From: Pseudomonas brenneri
GTDB taxonomy: Bacteria > Pseudomonadota > Gammaproteobacteria > Pseudomonadales > Pseudomonadaceae
DNA length: 64,000 nucleotides
Assembly: GCF_007858285.1 (NCBI RefSeq)
Contig: NZ_VFIL01000003.1
Span: 310,001-374,000 of the forward strand
Direction: 5' to 3'
Made by a program: the position numbers and the translations under genes. Positions 9,093 to 18,460 of this stretch are shown piece by piece. Below the pieces are notes generated by a model. It had not been told where the DNA came from, did no database searches, and saw only the letters and a list, made by a program, of their open reading frames with translations. Within the stretch, counting starts at the first letter, position 1; each line of letters begins with the position of its first letter.

Positions 9093-9150
9093 TGTTGTGT
9101 CGAAAGAGAACAAGCAGGAGCACGTGGCTAATGGGCTTGAATGTTTACTA

Positions 9151-9417
9151 TCAGATGCCGATACCACCCAGAGTCACCACAATGTTACGCAGTACTCCGG
9201 CAATACCTGGATGGTCTAGCTCGAAGCGTCCGACCGCCTGGTTCAGATCCTCGGTAATACTGGGCGGCTGAGTAGCGGGTTCCAATTGGAGCTGCACTTC
9301 AAATTTTGCAATCAATGCTATTAGTGAGTCACGTTTTTCCTGGGGTAGCTCTGGATGCTTCTCCAGTTGCTCGCGCAAGATATTGACCTGTTCTTGTAGC
9401 TGTTCGCGGGCAGGCAT
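9151..9417 (-). CDS. DUF4404 family protein
   Basis: 88-residue soluble protein of unknown function. It begins with a helical stretch rich in Gln, Glu and Leu (REQLQEQVNILREQLEKHPE), likely coiled coil, and ends in a short hydrophobic segment (GVLRNIVVTLGGIGI). The DUF4404 assignment is from the overall pattern (Leu/Glu-rich first half, HPGIAGVLRNIV-like end). Start ATG at 9417 preceded by AAGGAAGAACACC. It lies next to the HAD-like gene on the same strand. Confidence 0.8.
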   Translation of the reverse strand: MPAREQLQEQVNILREQLEKHPELPQEKRDSLIALIAKFEVQLQLEPATQPPSITEDLNQAVGRFELDHPGIAGVLRNIVVTLGGIGI

Positions 9418-9527
9418 GGTGTTCTTCCTTCTATCAATAGGCACTGGCATAGACCACGGCACGCCGAGAAAGGTCTACGGGATGACCTGTAGATTAATCC
9501 ACTGGCAGCAACTGTGCATGATCTTGA

Positions 9528-10139
9528 TCAGGGCTTCTCGCCTTTGAGCCGGCGCAGGCTGATGTCTGCCAGGCACGTGCCCAAGTCACCCAGATGATCG
9601 ATCACCGAGTGCACGCCCAGCCCGTACAGCGCGACGGTGGCCTTGGCACGTTTGTGTTCGCGGGCCTGTTCGCTCAGTGCCTGCCATTGGGACGGAGAGA
9701 GCCCGCACAATGATCCGCAGGACGCCAGCCCAATCGTCCAGAGTCCGGCGTTGAGCCCCGCTTGCAGCAGTCGCGGCTCGCCACTGACCAGCACGCAGCC
9801 ATCCAGGCGTTCGATGTTGAGGTCCATCAGGGCTTGCCAGCAGGCATGGGGTGCAGGCCAGGGCGTGGTGGCGGGGCGGGTACCCTGGAGCCACTGCGGC
9901 AGGGCTGCGGCCAGGGGTGTCGTGACGGCCGGCGGCAACTCATCCAGCCAGGCACAGGGGGTGCCTTGATCATTGAGCCATTGCAGAATTTTCAGGGCGC
10001 CAGGGGTGGCCAGGGTTTCGCTCGCGGGTACGGAGTCGGCATGGGCCATGGAACCGAAGTCCACCAGGCAACCACTGAGGCCAAACAACACGGCGGTCAA
10101 GGAGGGGGCGTTGTCTGCAACGATCTGGGGGTGAGGCAT
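9528..10139 (-). CDS. HAD-superfamily phosphonatase-like protein, catalytic aspartates missing
   Basis: 203 residues, shorter than phosphonoacetaldehyde hydrolase (about 270). The N-terminal strand reads AVLFGLSGCLVDFGS: compared with the HAD motif hhhDxDGTLVDFG, the nucleophile Asp is Gly20 and the acid/base Asp is Ser22, while the flanking Gly and VDFG persist. The rest keeps the fold (LVSGEPRLLQAGLNAGLWTIGL resembles motif region DTxxGxxAGMWTIGV). Therefore probably not a phosphatase; may bind a ligand or partner. Start ATG at 10139 follows AGGGACGTCGA. It is divergent from mlaA. Confidence 0.75.
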   Translation of the reverse strand: MPHPQIVADNAPSLTAVLFGLSGCLVDFGSMAHADSVPASETLATPGALKILQWLNDQGTPCAWLDELPPAVTTPLAAALPQWLQGTRPATTPWPAPHACWQALMDLNIERLDGCVLVSGEPRLLQAGLNAGLWTIGLASCGSLCGLSPSQWQALSEQAREHKRAKATVALYGLGVHSVIDHLGDLGTCLADISLRRLKGEKP

Positions 10140-10335
10140 TTCGACGTCCCTGAAAATAGCTGTGACGCTATCGGAGGTCCGTGACAGGCAGATGACACCT
10201 GATGAGATTGTGGGAAAATTGTACATTTTCTGAATGACAATTCCTTCAAGCTGCCTAATCTTACACTTACGTCATATACTGGCGGCCTTATTCAGGGCAT
10301 AGCGCCCGTGACAGATCAATCAAGGAGTTCAAGCT

Positions 10336-11022
10336 ATGCGCTGGAGCCAGTGTCTTGCTCAACTATCCGTGTGTGCCAGCGTCCTGCTGGTGCCTTTCGC
10401 CGCCCAGGCTGCGGAAGAGGATCCGTGGGAAAGCATCAACCGCCCGATTTTTACCTTCAACGACACCGTTGATACCTACGCACTCAAGCCATTGGCCCAG
10501 GGTTACCAGTTCATCACCCCGCAATTTGTCGAAGACGGTATCCACAACTTCTTCCGCAATATCGGCGATGTAGGCAACCTGGCCAACAACGTGCTGCAGC
10601 TCAAGCCCCATCAGGCCGGTGTCGATACTGCGCGCCTGCTGGTCAACACCACGTTTGGTGTGTTGGGCTTTATTGACGTGGGCACCAAAATGGGGCTGCA
10701 GCGCAGTGATGAAGACTTCGGCCAGACCCTCGGCTACTGGGGCGTGGGCAGCGGTCCCTACGTGATGCTGCCGCTGCTGGGCCCAAGCACCCTGCGTGAT
10801 GCGCCGTCCAAGTACGTCGACAGCTACACCGAACCGTACCGCTATATGAACGACATTCCATCGCGCAACAGCGCCTTTGGCCTGGATATCATCGATACCC
10901 GCGCCAGCCTGCTGTCGGCGGAAAAGCTGATCAACGGTGACAAATACACCTTTATCCGCAATGCCTACCTGCAGAACCGCGAGTTCAAGGTAAAAGACGG
11001 CAATGTGGTGGATGACTTTTAA
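10336..11022 (+). CDS. mlaA: MlaA/VacJ family outer-membrane lipid-asymmetry protein
   Basis: 228 residues. MlaA sits in the outer membrane and removes misplaced phospholipids from its outer leaflet, passing them to MlaC. Family motifs: DPWESINRPIFTFND, LARLLVNTTFGVLGFIDVGT-like region, and DFGQTLGYWGVGSGPYVMLP. The signal peptide ends AAQAAEED and has no Cys at the cleavage point, so there is no lipobox; E. coli MlaA is a lipoprotein. AAGGAGTTCAAGCT provides the ribosome binding site. Followed by a strong terminator. The rest of the mla genes are not in the window. Confidence 0.93.
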   Translation: MRWSQCLAQLSVCASVLLVPFAAQAAEEDPWESINRPIFTFNDTVDTYALKPLAQGYQFITPQFVEDGIHNFFRNIGDVGNLANNVLQLKPHQAGVDTARLLVNTTFGVLGFIDVGTKMGLQRSDEDFGQTLGYWGVGSGPYVMLPLLGPSTLRDAPSKYVDSYTEPYRYMNDIPSRNSAFGLDIIDTRASLLSAEKLINGDKYTFIRNAYLQNREFKVKDGNVVDDF

Positions 11023-11040
11023 GGCACATGCCTTGAATGA

Positions 11041-11069
11041 AAAAGGCGGCCTTCGGGGCCGCCTTTTTT
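11041..11069 (+). terminator. Bidirectional rho-independent terminator after mlaA
   Basis: GGCGGCC (11045-11051) pairs with GGCCGCC (11057-11063) around TTCGG, followed by six T and preceded by AAAAA. It separates mlaA from the convergent PilZ gene. Confidence 0.92.
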
Positions 11070-11082
11070 GTGTGCATTGATT

Positions 11083-11388
11083 TCAGTACATCTTGAGAAT
11101 TTTCAGGCCCAGGTGCTGATCGTCGCCTTCTTTGCGGGCCCATACCACCTCAGTGTCGGCTTCCAGGCCTTTGAGCGCGGCGTGCTCTGAGTCGATGCGC
11201 ACCTTCAGTTGGTCACCCACATTGAATGGGTGCTGCGCCTGAACCTGCATTCCAGAGCTGGAGAGGTCCAGGCAGACCCCGGCAATCTCTTGCCCGGCAT
11301 GGATCAACGACACGCCAGCATCCACACGCATGCGGATGAAATCGCGCTTTTCTGCATAGTCACGTTCATTTGCGCTCATAGGTTTCAT
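11083..11388 (-). CDS. Small PilZ-domain protein
   Basis: 101-residue stand-alone PilZ domain, a c-di-GMP receptor fold. RDFIRMRVD supplies the RxxxR motif and CLDLSSSGMQV the DxSxxG motif, both intact, so ligand binding is likely. The remainder (VGDQLKVRID, DTEVVWARKE, LGLKIL) follows the PilZ beta-barrel. An alternative start three codons later (11379) is possible. Converges on mlaA; partner unknown. Confidence 0.9.
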   Translation of the reverse strand: MKPMSANERDYAEKRDFIRMRVDAGVSLIHAGQEIAGVCLDLSSSGMQVQAQHPFNVGDQLKVRIDSEHAALKGLEADTEVVWARKEGDDQHLGLKILKMY

Positions 11389-11656
11389 CCGTCCATTGCG
11401 TTGTGGTTTTGCCTGTTCTTATAACTCCCGGTGATTTGCGATGTAAAGACGCCCAGCGACCATCGGCATGAGCTTGAAACCCCTGACGGATGGGAGTACC
11501 GTCTGCGCCTTAGAAGGGCACCTCTGCTTTACCTTTGTGCGTCGGTTAAAAGCGCATGTTTTGTAGGACAGAGAGGCTAGAAAGCGAATCCAGTAGTGCG
11601 AGCCGGGCCATTGCCTGACTGCCTACGCCAACCTAATTCTGGCGCCGTTTGCCCAC

Positions 11657-12838
11657 ATGCAGAAAACCAGTGCCACGCTGCTGATAATCGATGACGACGA
11701 AGTAGTGCGCGCGAGTCTCGCGGCCTATTTGGAAGACAGTGGCTTCAGCGTCCTGCAGGCCGGCAATGGTCTTCAGGGTCTCCAGGTGTTCGAGCGCGAC
11801 CAGCCCGACCTGGTGATCTGCGACCTGCGCATGCCCCAGATGGGCGGCCTTGAGCTGATCCGCCAGGTGACCGAGCTTGCCCCGCAGACACCCGTGATTG
11901 TCGTGTCCGGTGCCGGGGTGATGAACGACGCTGTGGAAGCCTTGCGCCTGGGCGCCGCCGATTACCTGATCAAGCCCCTGGAAGACCTGGCCGTATTGGA
12001 GCACTCGGTGCGCCGTGCGCTGGATCGTGCCCGCCTGCTGCTGGAGAACCAGCGCTACCGCGAGAAGCTCGAAACCGCCAACCGTGAACTCGAAGCGAGC
12101 CTCAATCTGCTCCAGGAAGACCAGAACGCCGGTCGCCAGGTGCAGATGAACATGCTGCCGGTGAGTCCGTGGAGCATCGACGAGTTCCAGTTCGCCCACC
12201 AGATCATCCCGTCACTGTACCTGTCGGGTGATTTTGTCGACTATTTCCGTGTGGATGAGCGCCGGGTCGCGTTTTATCTGGCCGACGTCTCCGGACACGG
12301 TGCTTCCTCCGCTTTTGTCACCGTGTTGTTGAAGTTCATGACCACACGGTTGTTGTTCGAATCCAAGCGAAATGGCACCTTGCCAGAGTTCACCCCCTCG
12401 CAAGTGCTGGGCCACATCAACCGGGGCCTGATCAGCTGCAAGCTGGGCAAGCACGTGACGATGGTGGGCGGCGTGATTGATGAAGAAACCGGTCTTTTGA
12501 CCTACAGCATTGGCGGTCACCTGCCATTGCCGGTTTTATACACTCCAGACAGTGTGCGTTACCTGGAAGGGCGTGGTCTGCCGGTTGGCTTGTTCAATGA
12601 AGCCACCTATGAAGACCACATCCTGGAACTGCCGCCGGCCTTCAGCCTGACGCTGATGTCCGACGGCATCCTGGACCTTCTTCCAGAGCCTACACTCAAG
12701 GAGAAAGAAGCCGCCTTACCCCAACGGGTCAGGTCGGCGGGCGGCAGCCTGGATGGTCTGCGGCAGGTTTTTGGATTGGCCACGCTAGGGGAGATGCCGG
12801 ATGATATCGCCCTATTGGTGTTGAGCAGGAATCTTTGA
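11657..12838 (+). CDS. rssB: Response regulator with PP2C-type (SpoIIE) phosphatase output
   Basis: 393 residues: receiver (1-120; acidic pocket IDDDEVV, phosphoacceptor Asp56 in LVICDLRMPQ, switch Lys in YLIKPLED), coiled-coil linker (about 125-165, LLLENQRYREKLETANRELE), then a PP2C/SpoIIE domain (about 170-393) with metal-binding FYLADVSGHGASSAFV and LMSDGILDLLPE. The architecture matches the Pseudomonas regulator RssB, which dephosphorylates the STAS protein RssC encoded next. This predicts a partner-switching pathway controlling a sigma factor or motility. The end overlaps the rssC start by one base (TGATG). Confidence 0.88.
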   Translation: MQKTSATLLIIDDDEVVRASLAAYLEDSGFSVLQAGNGLQGLQVFERDQPDLVICDLRMPQMGGLELIRQVTELAPQTPVIVVSGAGVMNDAVEALRLGAADYLIKPLEDLAVLEHSVRRALDRARLLLENQRYREKLETANRELEASLNLLQEDQNAGRQVQMNMLPVSPWSIDEFQFAHQIIPSLYLSGDFVDYFRVDERRVAFYLADVSGHGASSAFVTVLLKFMTTRLLFESKRNGTLPEFTPSQVLGHINRGLISCKLGKHVTMVGGVIDEETGLLTYSIGGHLPLPVLYTPDSVRYLEGRGLPVGLFNEATYEDHILELPPAFSLTLMSDGILDLLPEPTLKEKEAALPQRVRSAGGSLDGLRQVFGLATLGEMPDDIALLVLSRNL

Positions 12839-13320
12839 TGAGTACCGGAAGAATCCAATTCGCCGAACAAGAAGGGACCTTCGTCCTGAAATTTGTCGGT
12901 GAAGTGCGCCTGACCTTGTGTTCGGCGCTGGATGCAACGATTGAGCGGATTTTCACAGCCTTGAACTTCTCGGCGATCGTGATCGATCTGACCGAAACCC
13001 GCAGCATCGATAGCACCACCCTTGGGCTGTTGGCTAAGCTGTCCATTCTGTCTCGGCAGAAGGTCGGACTGCTGCCGACCGTCGTCACCACCCACGAAGA
13101 CATCACTCGGCTCTTGCAGTCGATGGGTTTCGATCAAGTGTTCAACATCGTTGACCGCCCGATCCCGTGCCCGGAATGCCTGACCGACTTGCCATCCCAG
13201 GACCAGTCCGAGGAAGTGGTACGACTCAAGGTGCTGGAGGCGCACAAGATCCTGATGGGCTTGAACGAATCCAACCGCGAAGCGTTCCACGACCTGGTCA
13301 ACGCTCTGGAGCGCCACTAA
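12838..13320 (+). CDS. rssC: STAS-domain anti-sigma factor antagonist
   Basis: 160 residues. The N-terminal about 105 residues form a STAS domain (GRIQFAEQEGTFVLKFVGEV, VIDLTETRSIDSTTLGLLAK) with the phosphorylatable Ser/Thr in IDSTTLG. The C-terminal 55 residues are an extension with PCPECL and a helical tail, not typical of minimal SpoIIAA proteins. Likely substrate of the PP2C protein encoded immediately upstream, as start and stop overlap. Followed by a bidirectional terminator shared with tal. Confidence 0.88.
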   Translation: MSTGRIQFAEQEGTFVLKFVGEVRLTLCSALDATIERIFTALNFSAIVIDLTETRSIDSTTLGLLAKLSILSRQKVGLLPTVVTTHEDITRLLQSMGFDQVFNIVDRPIPCPECLTDLPSQDQSEEVVRLKVLEAHKILMGLNESNREAFHDLVNALERH

Positions 13321-13342
13321 CCTCACGGTTGGAGCACGGTCA

Positions 13343-13372
13343 AAATGTGGGAGCTGGCTGCCTGCGATAGCG
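13343..13372. repeat. Single degenerate REP
   Basis: AATGTGGGAGCTGGCTGCCTGCGATAG resembles one REP arm (TGTGGGAGCnGGCTTGCCTGCGAT class) in the gap between rssC and tal; no second arm is seen. Confidence 0.5.
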
Positions 13373-13403
13373 CCAGCCCAACCAACACATACTGAACGGG
13401 TAC

Positions 13404-13440
13404 AAAAAAGGGCGGCATCCTAACGGATACCGCCCTTTTT
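13404..13440. terminator. Bidirectional terminator between rssC and tal
   Basis: AAAAAAGGGCGGCATCC and GGATACCGCCCTTTTT form an imperfect hairpin with a TAAC loop; A-tract on one side and T-tract on the other let it serve both convergent genes. Confidence 0.88.
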
Positions 13441-13454
13441 ACCGCGCCCGCTTT

Positions 13455-14381
13455 TTACAGCTTGGCGCTCAACAACGCCTCCAGTTTTTCCTGGTCACGA
13501 GCAAACTGACGAATGCCCTCAGCCAGCTTCTCAGTGGCCATGGCATCCTCGTTGGACTCCCAACGGAATTGCGCCTCGGTCATGTGCACACGGGCTTCAC
13601 CGGCATGGCCTGGGGCCAACTTGCGCGCAAGCTTGCCATTGTCGGCTGCCAGCTTCTCCAGCAAATCCGGACTGATGGTCAAGCGATCGCAACCGGCCAG
13701 CTCTTCGATCTGGCTCAGGTTGCGGAAGCTCGCGCCCATCACCACAGTCTTGTAGCCATTGGCCTTGTAGTAGTTGTAGATGCGCGTTACTGACTGCACG
13801 CCTGGGTCATCGGCCCCGGTGTAGTCGTTGCCATTGGCCTTTTTGTACCAGTCGTAGATACGACCCACGAACGGCGAAATCAGGAACACCCCGGCTTCAG
13901 CACAGGCCACGGCCTGGGCGAAGGAAAACAACAGAGTCAGGTTGGTCTGAATACCTTCCTTTTCCAACTGCTCGGCGGCACGAATGCCTTCCCAGGTGGA
14001 CGCGATCTTGATCAGCACGCGGTCGCGGCCAATGCCAGCGTCTTCGTACAGGCCGATCAGGCGATGTGCGCGCTTGAGTACCGCGTCAGTGTCGAACGAC
14101 AGGCGGGCATCCACCTCGGTGGAAATACGCCCTGGCACCACTTTAAGGATCTCTTGCCCGACGGCCACCGCAAAACGGTCACTGGCCAGGCCCACATCAC
14201 CGTTGCAATCCTGTACGCAGGCATCCAGCAGCTTGGCGTAGGCTGGAATTGACGCCGCCTTGAGCAAGAGGGACGGGTTGGTAGTGGCATCCTGCGGCTT
14301 GACGCGAGCGATAGCTTCAAAGTCGCCGGTATCGGCCACTACAGTCGTGAATTGCTTGAGTTGTTCCAGCTTGGAAGTCAT
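13455..14381 (-). CDS. tal: Transaldolase
   Basis: 308-residue cytoplasmic enzyme of the non-oxidative pentose phosphate pathway; transfers dihydroxyacetone from sedoheptulose 7-phosphate to glyceraldehyde 3-phosphate. Motifs: [11 protein letters not shown] near the N-terminus, EVDARLSFD, and the Schiff-base Lys in [13 protein letters not shown] (about residue 132), then [20 protein letters not shown] and [14 protein letters not shown]. Length is that of the TalB type. The downstream neighbour rssC converges on it. Confidence 0.98.
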   Translation of the reverse strand: MTSKLEQLKQFTTVVADTGDFEAIARVKPQDATTNPSLLLKAASIPAYAKLLDACVQDCNGDVGLASDRFAVAVGQEILKVVPGRISTEVDARLSFDTDAVLKRAHRLIGLYEDAGIGRDRVLIKIASTWEGIRAAEQLEKEGIQTNLTLLFSFAQAVACAEAGVFLISPFVGRIYDWYKKANGNDYTGADDPGVQSVTRIYNYYKANGYKTVVMGASFRNLSQIEELAGCDRLTISPDLLEKLAADNGKLARKLAPGHAGEARVHMTEAQFRWESNEDAMATEKLAEGIRQFARDQEKLEALLSAKL

Positions 14382-14789
14382 GGGCGTGCTCTATCCTATG
14401 GGTCTGATGACATTACCCGAGGGTCGATAGCCGCTCAAGGGCGCAAATGCATTCGATCGTTTGCGAGGGCAACAACCTGAAAACAGTCGTTTGAATGACC
14501 ATACACTTGCACCTATCCTCCGCCATCGCAGGCAAGCAAGCTCTCACATTTTTGACCTCCATAGATCAAGTGAATGTCATTCTGCTTTTGTTGAAAGTCT
14601 CTGATCGCTCATGAGCTGACGGAATACCCCCATACCTATTGGTCGATTGCATCGCAGCCGGCACTCACGCTTATCTATACCCACGCGAAGACTTCAAGGC
14701 GGGCGGCCAGCAGCAGGATGCGCGGTGCCCGCTTTCTAACAATGGCCTGCAAAGGCAATAAAAATAGTCTGTCTGGGGAAGCGCACGAG
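14382..14789. other. Intergenic region between tal and BCCT gene
   Basis: 408 bp without a gene. It must hold divergent promoters for tal and the transporter; none stands out. One degenerate REP arm lies at 14521-14552 (GCCATCGCAGGCAAGCAAGCTCTCACA). An in-frame ATG at 14718 could extend the transporter but would add an uncharacteristic polar leader. Confidence 0.5.
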
Positions 14790-16373
14790 ATGAAATACCC
14801 ATTGCGTCCTTTGGTCTTCTGGCCAACCTTTCTGATTCTGCTGGTGGCGGTGATCGCCAGCTACGTTGACCTCAAGGCATTCCTCGCCGTGAGCAAGCAA
14901 CTCAATACGGTGATCCTGCAAAACTTTTCCTGGCTGTTCAGCGCCGGTTCCTTTGCCATGGTGGTACTGACCGCGATCGTCTATTTTTCGCCCCTGGGCA
15001 AGGTGCGCATCGGCGGAGAGGGCGCCACGCCCCTGTTGAGCAAATGGCGTTGGTTCATGGTTGCACTGTGTACCACCCTGGCGGTGGGCGTGTTGTTCTG
15101 GACCACGGCTGAACCGCTCTACCATGTGTATTCACCGCCCAGCAGCCTGCCGATCGAGGCGGGCAGCGCGGCGGCCAAGAGTTTTGCCCTGTCGACGATG
15201 TTCCTGCACTGGACGATCACCCCTTACGCGATTTACCTGGTGCCCTCCCTGGTCTTTGCTCTGGTGTTCTACAACCTGCGCAGCCATTTCTCGATTGGCG
15301 CTATGTTGCAACCCTTGCTCGGCGCCGCGCGGGTCAAGCGGTATGCCGGGCTGATCGACACCCTGGCAATGTTCGCCCTGGTGGCGGGCATGGCCTCGTC
15401 CCTGGGCACCGGCGCGCTGACCTTGTCCGGCGGCCTGAGCCAATACATCGGCGGCGAAACCACGCCGTTGCGCCTGGCGCTGATCATCGCGGTGATAGTC
15501 ATCACTTTCGTGGCCTCGGCTGCCAGCGGCCTGCAACGCGGCATCGTCATGCTGTCGTCGTTCAACACCTGGATCATGCTGGCCCTGGGCGGGTTTGTAT
15601 TGCTGTGCGGGCCGACCCTGTACATGTTCAGCCTGGGCGTCGAGTCCCTGGGGGTCTACCTCGATACCTTCTTCAGCCGCAGCCTGTTCACCGGCGCTGC
15701 CAGTGGCGACAGCTGGCCGCAGAGTTGGACGGTGTTCTACTGGTCGGTGTGGTTCGCCTGGGCCCCGGTCAGTGCGCTGTTTCTCGGCAAGATCGGCCGG
15801 GGCTACACGGTGCGCGAATTTATCCATATCAACATGCTGTACCCGGCGTTGTTCACCGCGCTGTGGATCTGCATCTTTTCCGGCAGCAGCCTGTACTTCG
15901 ATGCCCTGGGCGACGGCAGCTTGAACCGCGTGCTCAACGAACAAGGCGTGGAGCATGTGTTGTACCAGATGTTCCAGCAGTTGCCGGCCAGCGGCTTGAT
16001 GATCGCGTTCCTGTTGTTTGTCGCGTTCATCTCGTTCGTCACCGCCGCCGACTCCAGCACCGACGTGATCGCCAACCTGTGCAGCAAGGGGGTTACCGCT
16101 GATTCGGACCTGGACGGCAACCCGCTTTTGAAGATCGTCTGGGGCGTGATCATCGGCACGGTGTCCTGGGTCATGGTGGCCTTTGTCGGTATCGACGGGG
16201 TGAAGATGCTCTCCAACCTCGGCGGCTTGCCGGGAATGATCCTGGTGCTGCTGGCCAGCACGTCGTTGATTTACTGGTTGAAGAACCCGGCGCTGCTGGA
16301 GGTAAAGGCAGTGGCACCGACGATTGAGCCTGGCTTGCGTGATGCCAGCCCCGTGGCGGATTTTGCCCGCTGA
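14790..16373 (+). CDS. BCCT family transporter (betaine/choline/carnitine type)
   Basis: 527-residue inner-membrane symporter, about 12 transmembrane helices. It begins MKYPLRPLVFWPTFLILLVA, and carries the BCCT features GVLFWTTAEPLYH (Trp-rich helix 4), MASSLGTGALTLSGG, and the core WTVFYWSVWFAWAPVSALF of helix 8 followed by GRGYTVREF. Substrate probably a quaternary ammonium compound, but the exact one cannot be told. The C-terminal tail is short, arguing against an osmosensor like BetP. Start at 14790 preceded by GGGGAAG. A hydrolase follows after 27 bp, so both are likely co-transcribed. Confidence 0.88.
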   Translation: MKYPLRPLVFWPTFLILLVAVIASYVDLKAFLAVSKQLNTVILQNFSWLFSAGSFAMVVLTAIVYFSPLGKVRIGGEGATPLLSKWRWFMVALCTTLAVGVLFWTTAEPLYHVYSPPSSLPIEAGSAAAKSFALSTMFLHWTITPYAIYLVPSLVFALVFYNLRSHFSIGAMLQPLLGAARVKRYAGLIDTLAMFALVAGMASSLGTGALTLSGGLSQYIGGETTPLRLALIIAVIVITFVASAASGLQRGIVMLSSFNTWIMLALGGFVLLCGPTLYMFSLGVESLGVYLDTFFSRSLFTGAASGDSWPQSWTVFYWSVWFAWAPVSALFLGKIGRGYTVREFIHINMLYPALFTALWICIFSGSSLYFDALGDGSLNRVLNEQGVEHVLYQMFQQLPASGLMIAFLLFVAFISFVTAADSSTDVIANLCSKGVTADSDLDGNPLLKIVWGVIIGTVSWVMVAFVGIDGVKMLSNLGGLPGMILVLLASTSLIYWLKNPALLEVKAVAPTIEPGLRDASPVADFAR

Positions 16374-16400
16374 CTTGCCTGTTTGTTGCTGGAGTTACCG

Positions 16401-18410
16401 ATGGAAATCGTCACCGAATTTGCCTACACAGTCCGTGAAATAGAACATTGCCTGATCCCCATGAGCGACGGCACGCAACTGGCGGCTCGCATCTGGCTGC
16501 CTGAAACCGCCAGCGCGCAGGCCTTCCCGGCGATCCTCGAATACCTGCCCTATCGCAAGCGCGATGGCACGGCGGTGCGCGATGCGCTGACCCATCCGTG
16601 GATGGCGGGGCAGGGCTATGTGTGCGTGCGCGTTGATATGCGCGGCAACGGCGAATCCGAGGGCTTGATGGCCGACGAATACCTGTTGCAGGAACAGAAC
16701 GACGCCCTCGAAGTGATCGAGTGGTTGTGCCAGCAACCCTGGTGCGACGGCAACCTGGGGATGATGGGCATCTCCTGGGGGGGGTTCAACAGCCTGCAAG
16801 TCGCGGCGCGCCAGCCCGAGGCGTTGAAGGCGATCATCACCCTGTGCTCCACCGATGACCGCTTTGCCGATGACATCCATTACAAGGGCGGCAACCTGCT
16901 GCTGGAGAACTTCGGCTGGGCCGCAACCATGCTCAACTTCAGTGCGGCGGCGCCGGACCCGCAACTGGTCGGCGATGCCTGGAAAACCCTGTGGCAACAA
17001 CGCCTGGACGCCATGCCGCTGCTGGCCGAAACCTGGTTGCAGCACCAGACCCGCGATGCCTACTGGCGTCACGGCTCGGTCTGCGAGGACTACTCGGCGA
17101 TCAAGGCGGCGGTGTACGCCGTGGGCGGTTGGGGCGACGCCTACAAGAATGCGGTGCCGCGCCTGATGCAGCATCTGCCAGGCCCGAAGAAAGCCATGAT
17201 CGGCCCCTGGATCCACAAGTACCCGCATTTCGCCGTGCCCAACCCGGCCATTGGTTTCCTGCAGGAGGCCAAGCGCTGGTGGGACCATTGGCTCAAAGGT
17301 ATCGAAAACGGGGTAATGGACGACGCAGCCTGCACCTTTTACCTACAGGATGTGTTGGCGCCCAAGGGCAGTTATGCCGAGCGGCCGGGCATTTGGGTGC
17401 AGACGTCGGGTTGGCCCGATTCCCAGGTCCAATGGGCCGACTACAGCCTCGACGACCGTGGCCTCACGCCCGGCCTGCAGCCACTGGGCAGCGCACGCAG
17501 CATCTGTTCGCCACTGACCACTGGCCTGCACCAGGGCGAATACTGCGCCATCTGGTTCGGCCCCGACGGCCCGACCGATCAGCGTCGCGACGATGCGCAA
17601 TCGCTGTGTTTCGACTCCCAGCCACTGGCCGAACCCCTGGCGCTGCTGGGCGATGTGCGTTTGCAACTGCGCCTGGCCAGCGATACCACCTGCGGGCAAC
17701 TGGTGGCGCGACTGAATGCCGTGGCGCCCGACGGCCAGGTCACGCAGATCACCTACGGCGTGCTTAACCTTACCTTGCGTGAAGATGCCTCGCGTCTGAC
17801 ACCACCCGTGCCAGGCGAACCCATGGACGTGCAGTTGAGCCTGGATCACATCGGCACGCGGGTGCCGGCCGGCCATCGTCTGCGCCTGGCCCTCAGCACC
17901 GCGAGTTTTCCGTTGCTGTGGCCCAGCCGTGAGCTGACCACCCTGACCGTGCTACCCGCCCTGCAACGTGTGCAATTGCCGATCTTCAGTGGTGCGGCGG
18001 TGCCATGCCCATTCGGCACTCCGCAGGCGGCTGCCCCGGCGGCACTGCAGATTCTGCGGGCGGCCGCACCCAAGCGCACGTTGATCGAGGATGTGGGCAG
18101 TGGCGAAGTCTGCGTGAAAATCGAGGACGACCTGGGCGCTGTGCGCTTCACCGAGCACGGCCTGGCGGTGGACCAGCGCTGCACCGAGCTCTATCGCACC
18201 TTGCCCTGGGACCCGTTGTCGACCCGGGCCGATATCCAGTGGCACTACCGCGTCGAGCGCGGGCCGTGGTCGGTGGAAGTCGACAGCCGCCTACAGGTGC
18301 ATGCCGACGCCCAGTGGTTCTACGTCGAGGCCCAACAGCACGCGCGGGAAAACGGGGCACAGGTCCATCACCGAACCTGGAACAAACGTGTCGCGCGGGT
18401 CGCGTTGTGA
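16401..18410 (+). CDS. CocE/NonD family hydrolase (S15 peptidase/esterase fold)
   Basis: 669 residues, no signal peptide. The alpha/beta-hydrolase domain has the oxyanion motif PYRKRD (about 50-55), nucleophile Ser125 in MMGISWGGFN, candidate Asp246 in VGGWGDAY and His272 in GPWIHKYPHF; the C-terminal half (about 400-669) is the jelly-roll X-Pro dipeptidyl-peptidase-like domain. The family includes cocaine esterase and cephalosporin acylases, so an ester or amide is likely cleaved. Starts at ATG 16401 after GGAGTTACCG. Lies between a BCCT transporter and a LysR regulator, suggesting an imported quaternary-ammonium ester or amide as substrate (inference). Confidence 0.88.
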   Translation: MEIVTEFAYTVREIEHCLIPMSDGTQLAARIWLPETASAQAFPAILEYLPYRKRDGTAVRDALTHPWMAGQGYVCVRVDMRGNGESEGLMADEYLLQEQNDALEVIEWLCQQPWCDGNLGMMGISWGGFNSLQVAARQPEALKAIITLCSTDDRFADDIHYKGGNLLLENFGWAATMLNFSAAAPDPQLVGDAWKTLWQQRLDAMPLLAETWLQHQTRDAYWRHGSVCEDYSAIKAAVYAVGGWGDAYKNAVPRLMQHLPGPKKAMIGPWIHKYPHFAVPNPAIGFLQEAKRWWDHWLKGIENGVMDDAACTFYLQDVLAPKGSYAERPGIWVQTSGWPDSQVQWADYSLDDRGLTPGLQPLGSARSICSPLTTGLHQGEYCAIWFGPDGPTDQRRDDAQSLCFDSQPLAEPLALLGDVRLQLRLASDTTCGQLVARLNAVAPDGQVTQITYGVLNLTLREDASRLTPPVPGEPMDVQLSLDHIGTRVPAGHRLRLALSTASFPLLWPSRELTTLTVLPALQRVQLPIFSGAAVPCPFGTPQAAAPAALQILRAAAPKRTLIEDVGSGEVCVKIEDDLGAVRFTEHGLAVDQRCTELYRTLPWDPLSTRADIQWHYRVERGPWSVEVDSRLQVHADAQWFYVEAQQHARENGAQVHHRTWNKRVARVAL

Positions 18411-18460
18411 GCGGGCAAATGGCAGGATACCTGCTTGTCTGATCAAGCACGGGGCCCTGC

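Noticed and set aside
8982..9167. Short frames on both strands over the candidate small RNA
   Set aside because: No good ribosome binding sites or codon bias, and a strong terminator hairpin lies inside them.
10215..10226. ATTGTACATTTT near the HAD-like gene as another purine operator
   Set aside because: Right half of the palindrome is not matched and there is no purine gene nearby.
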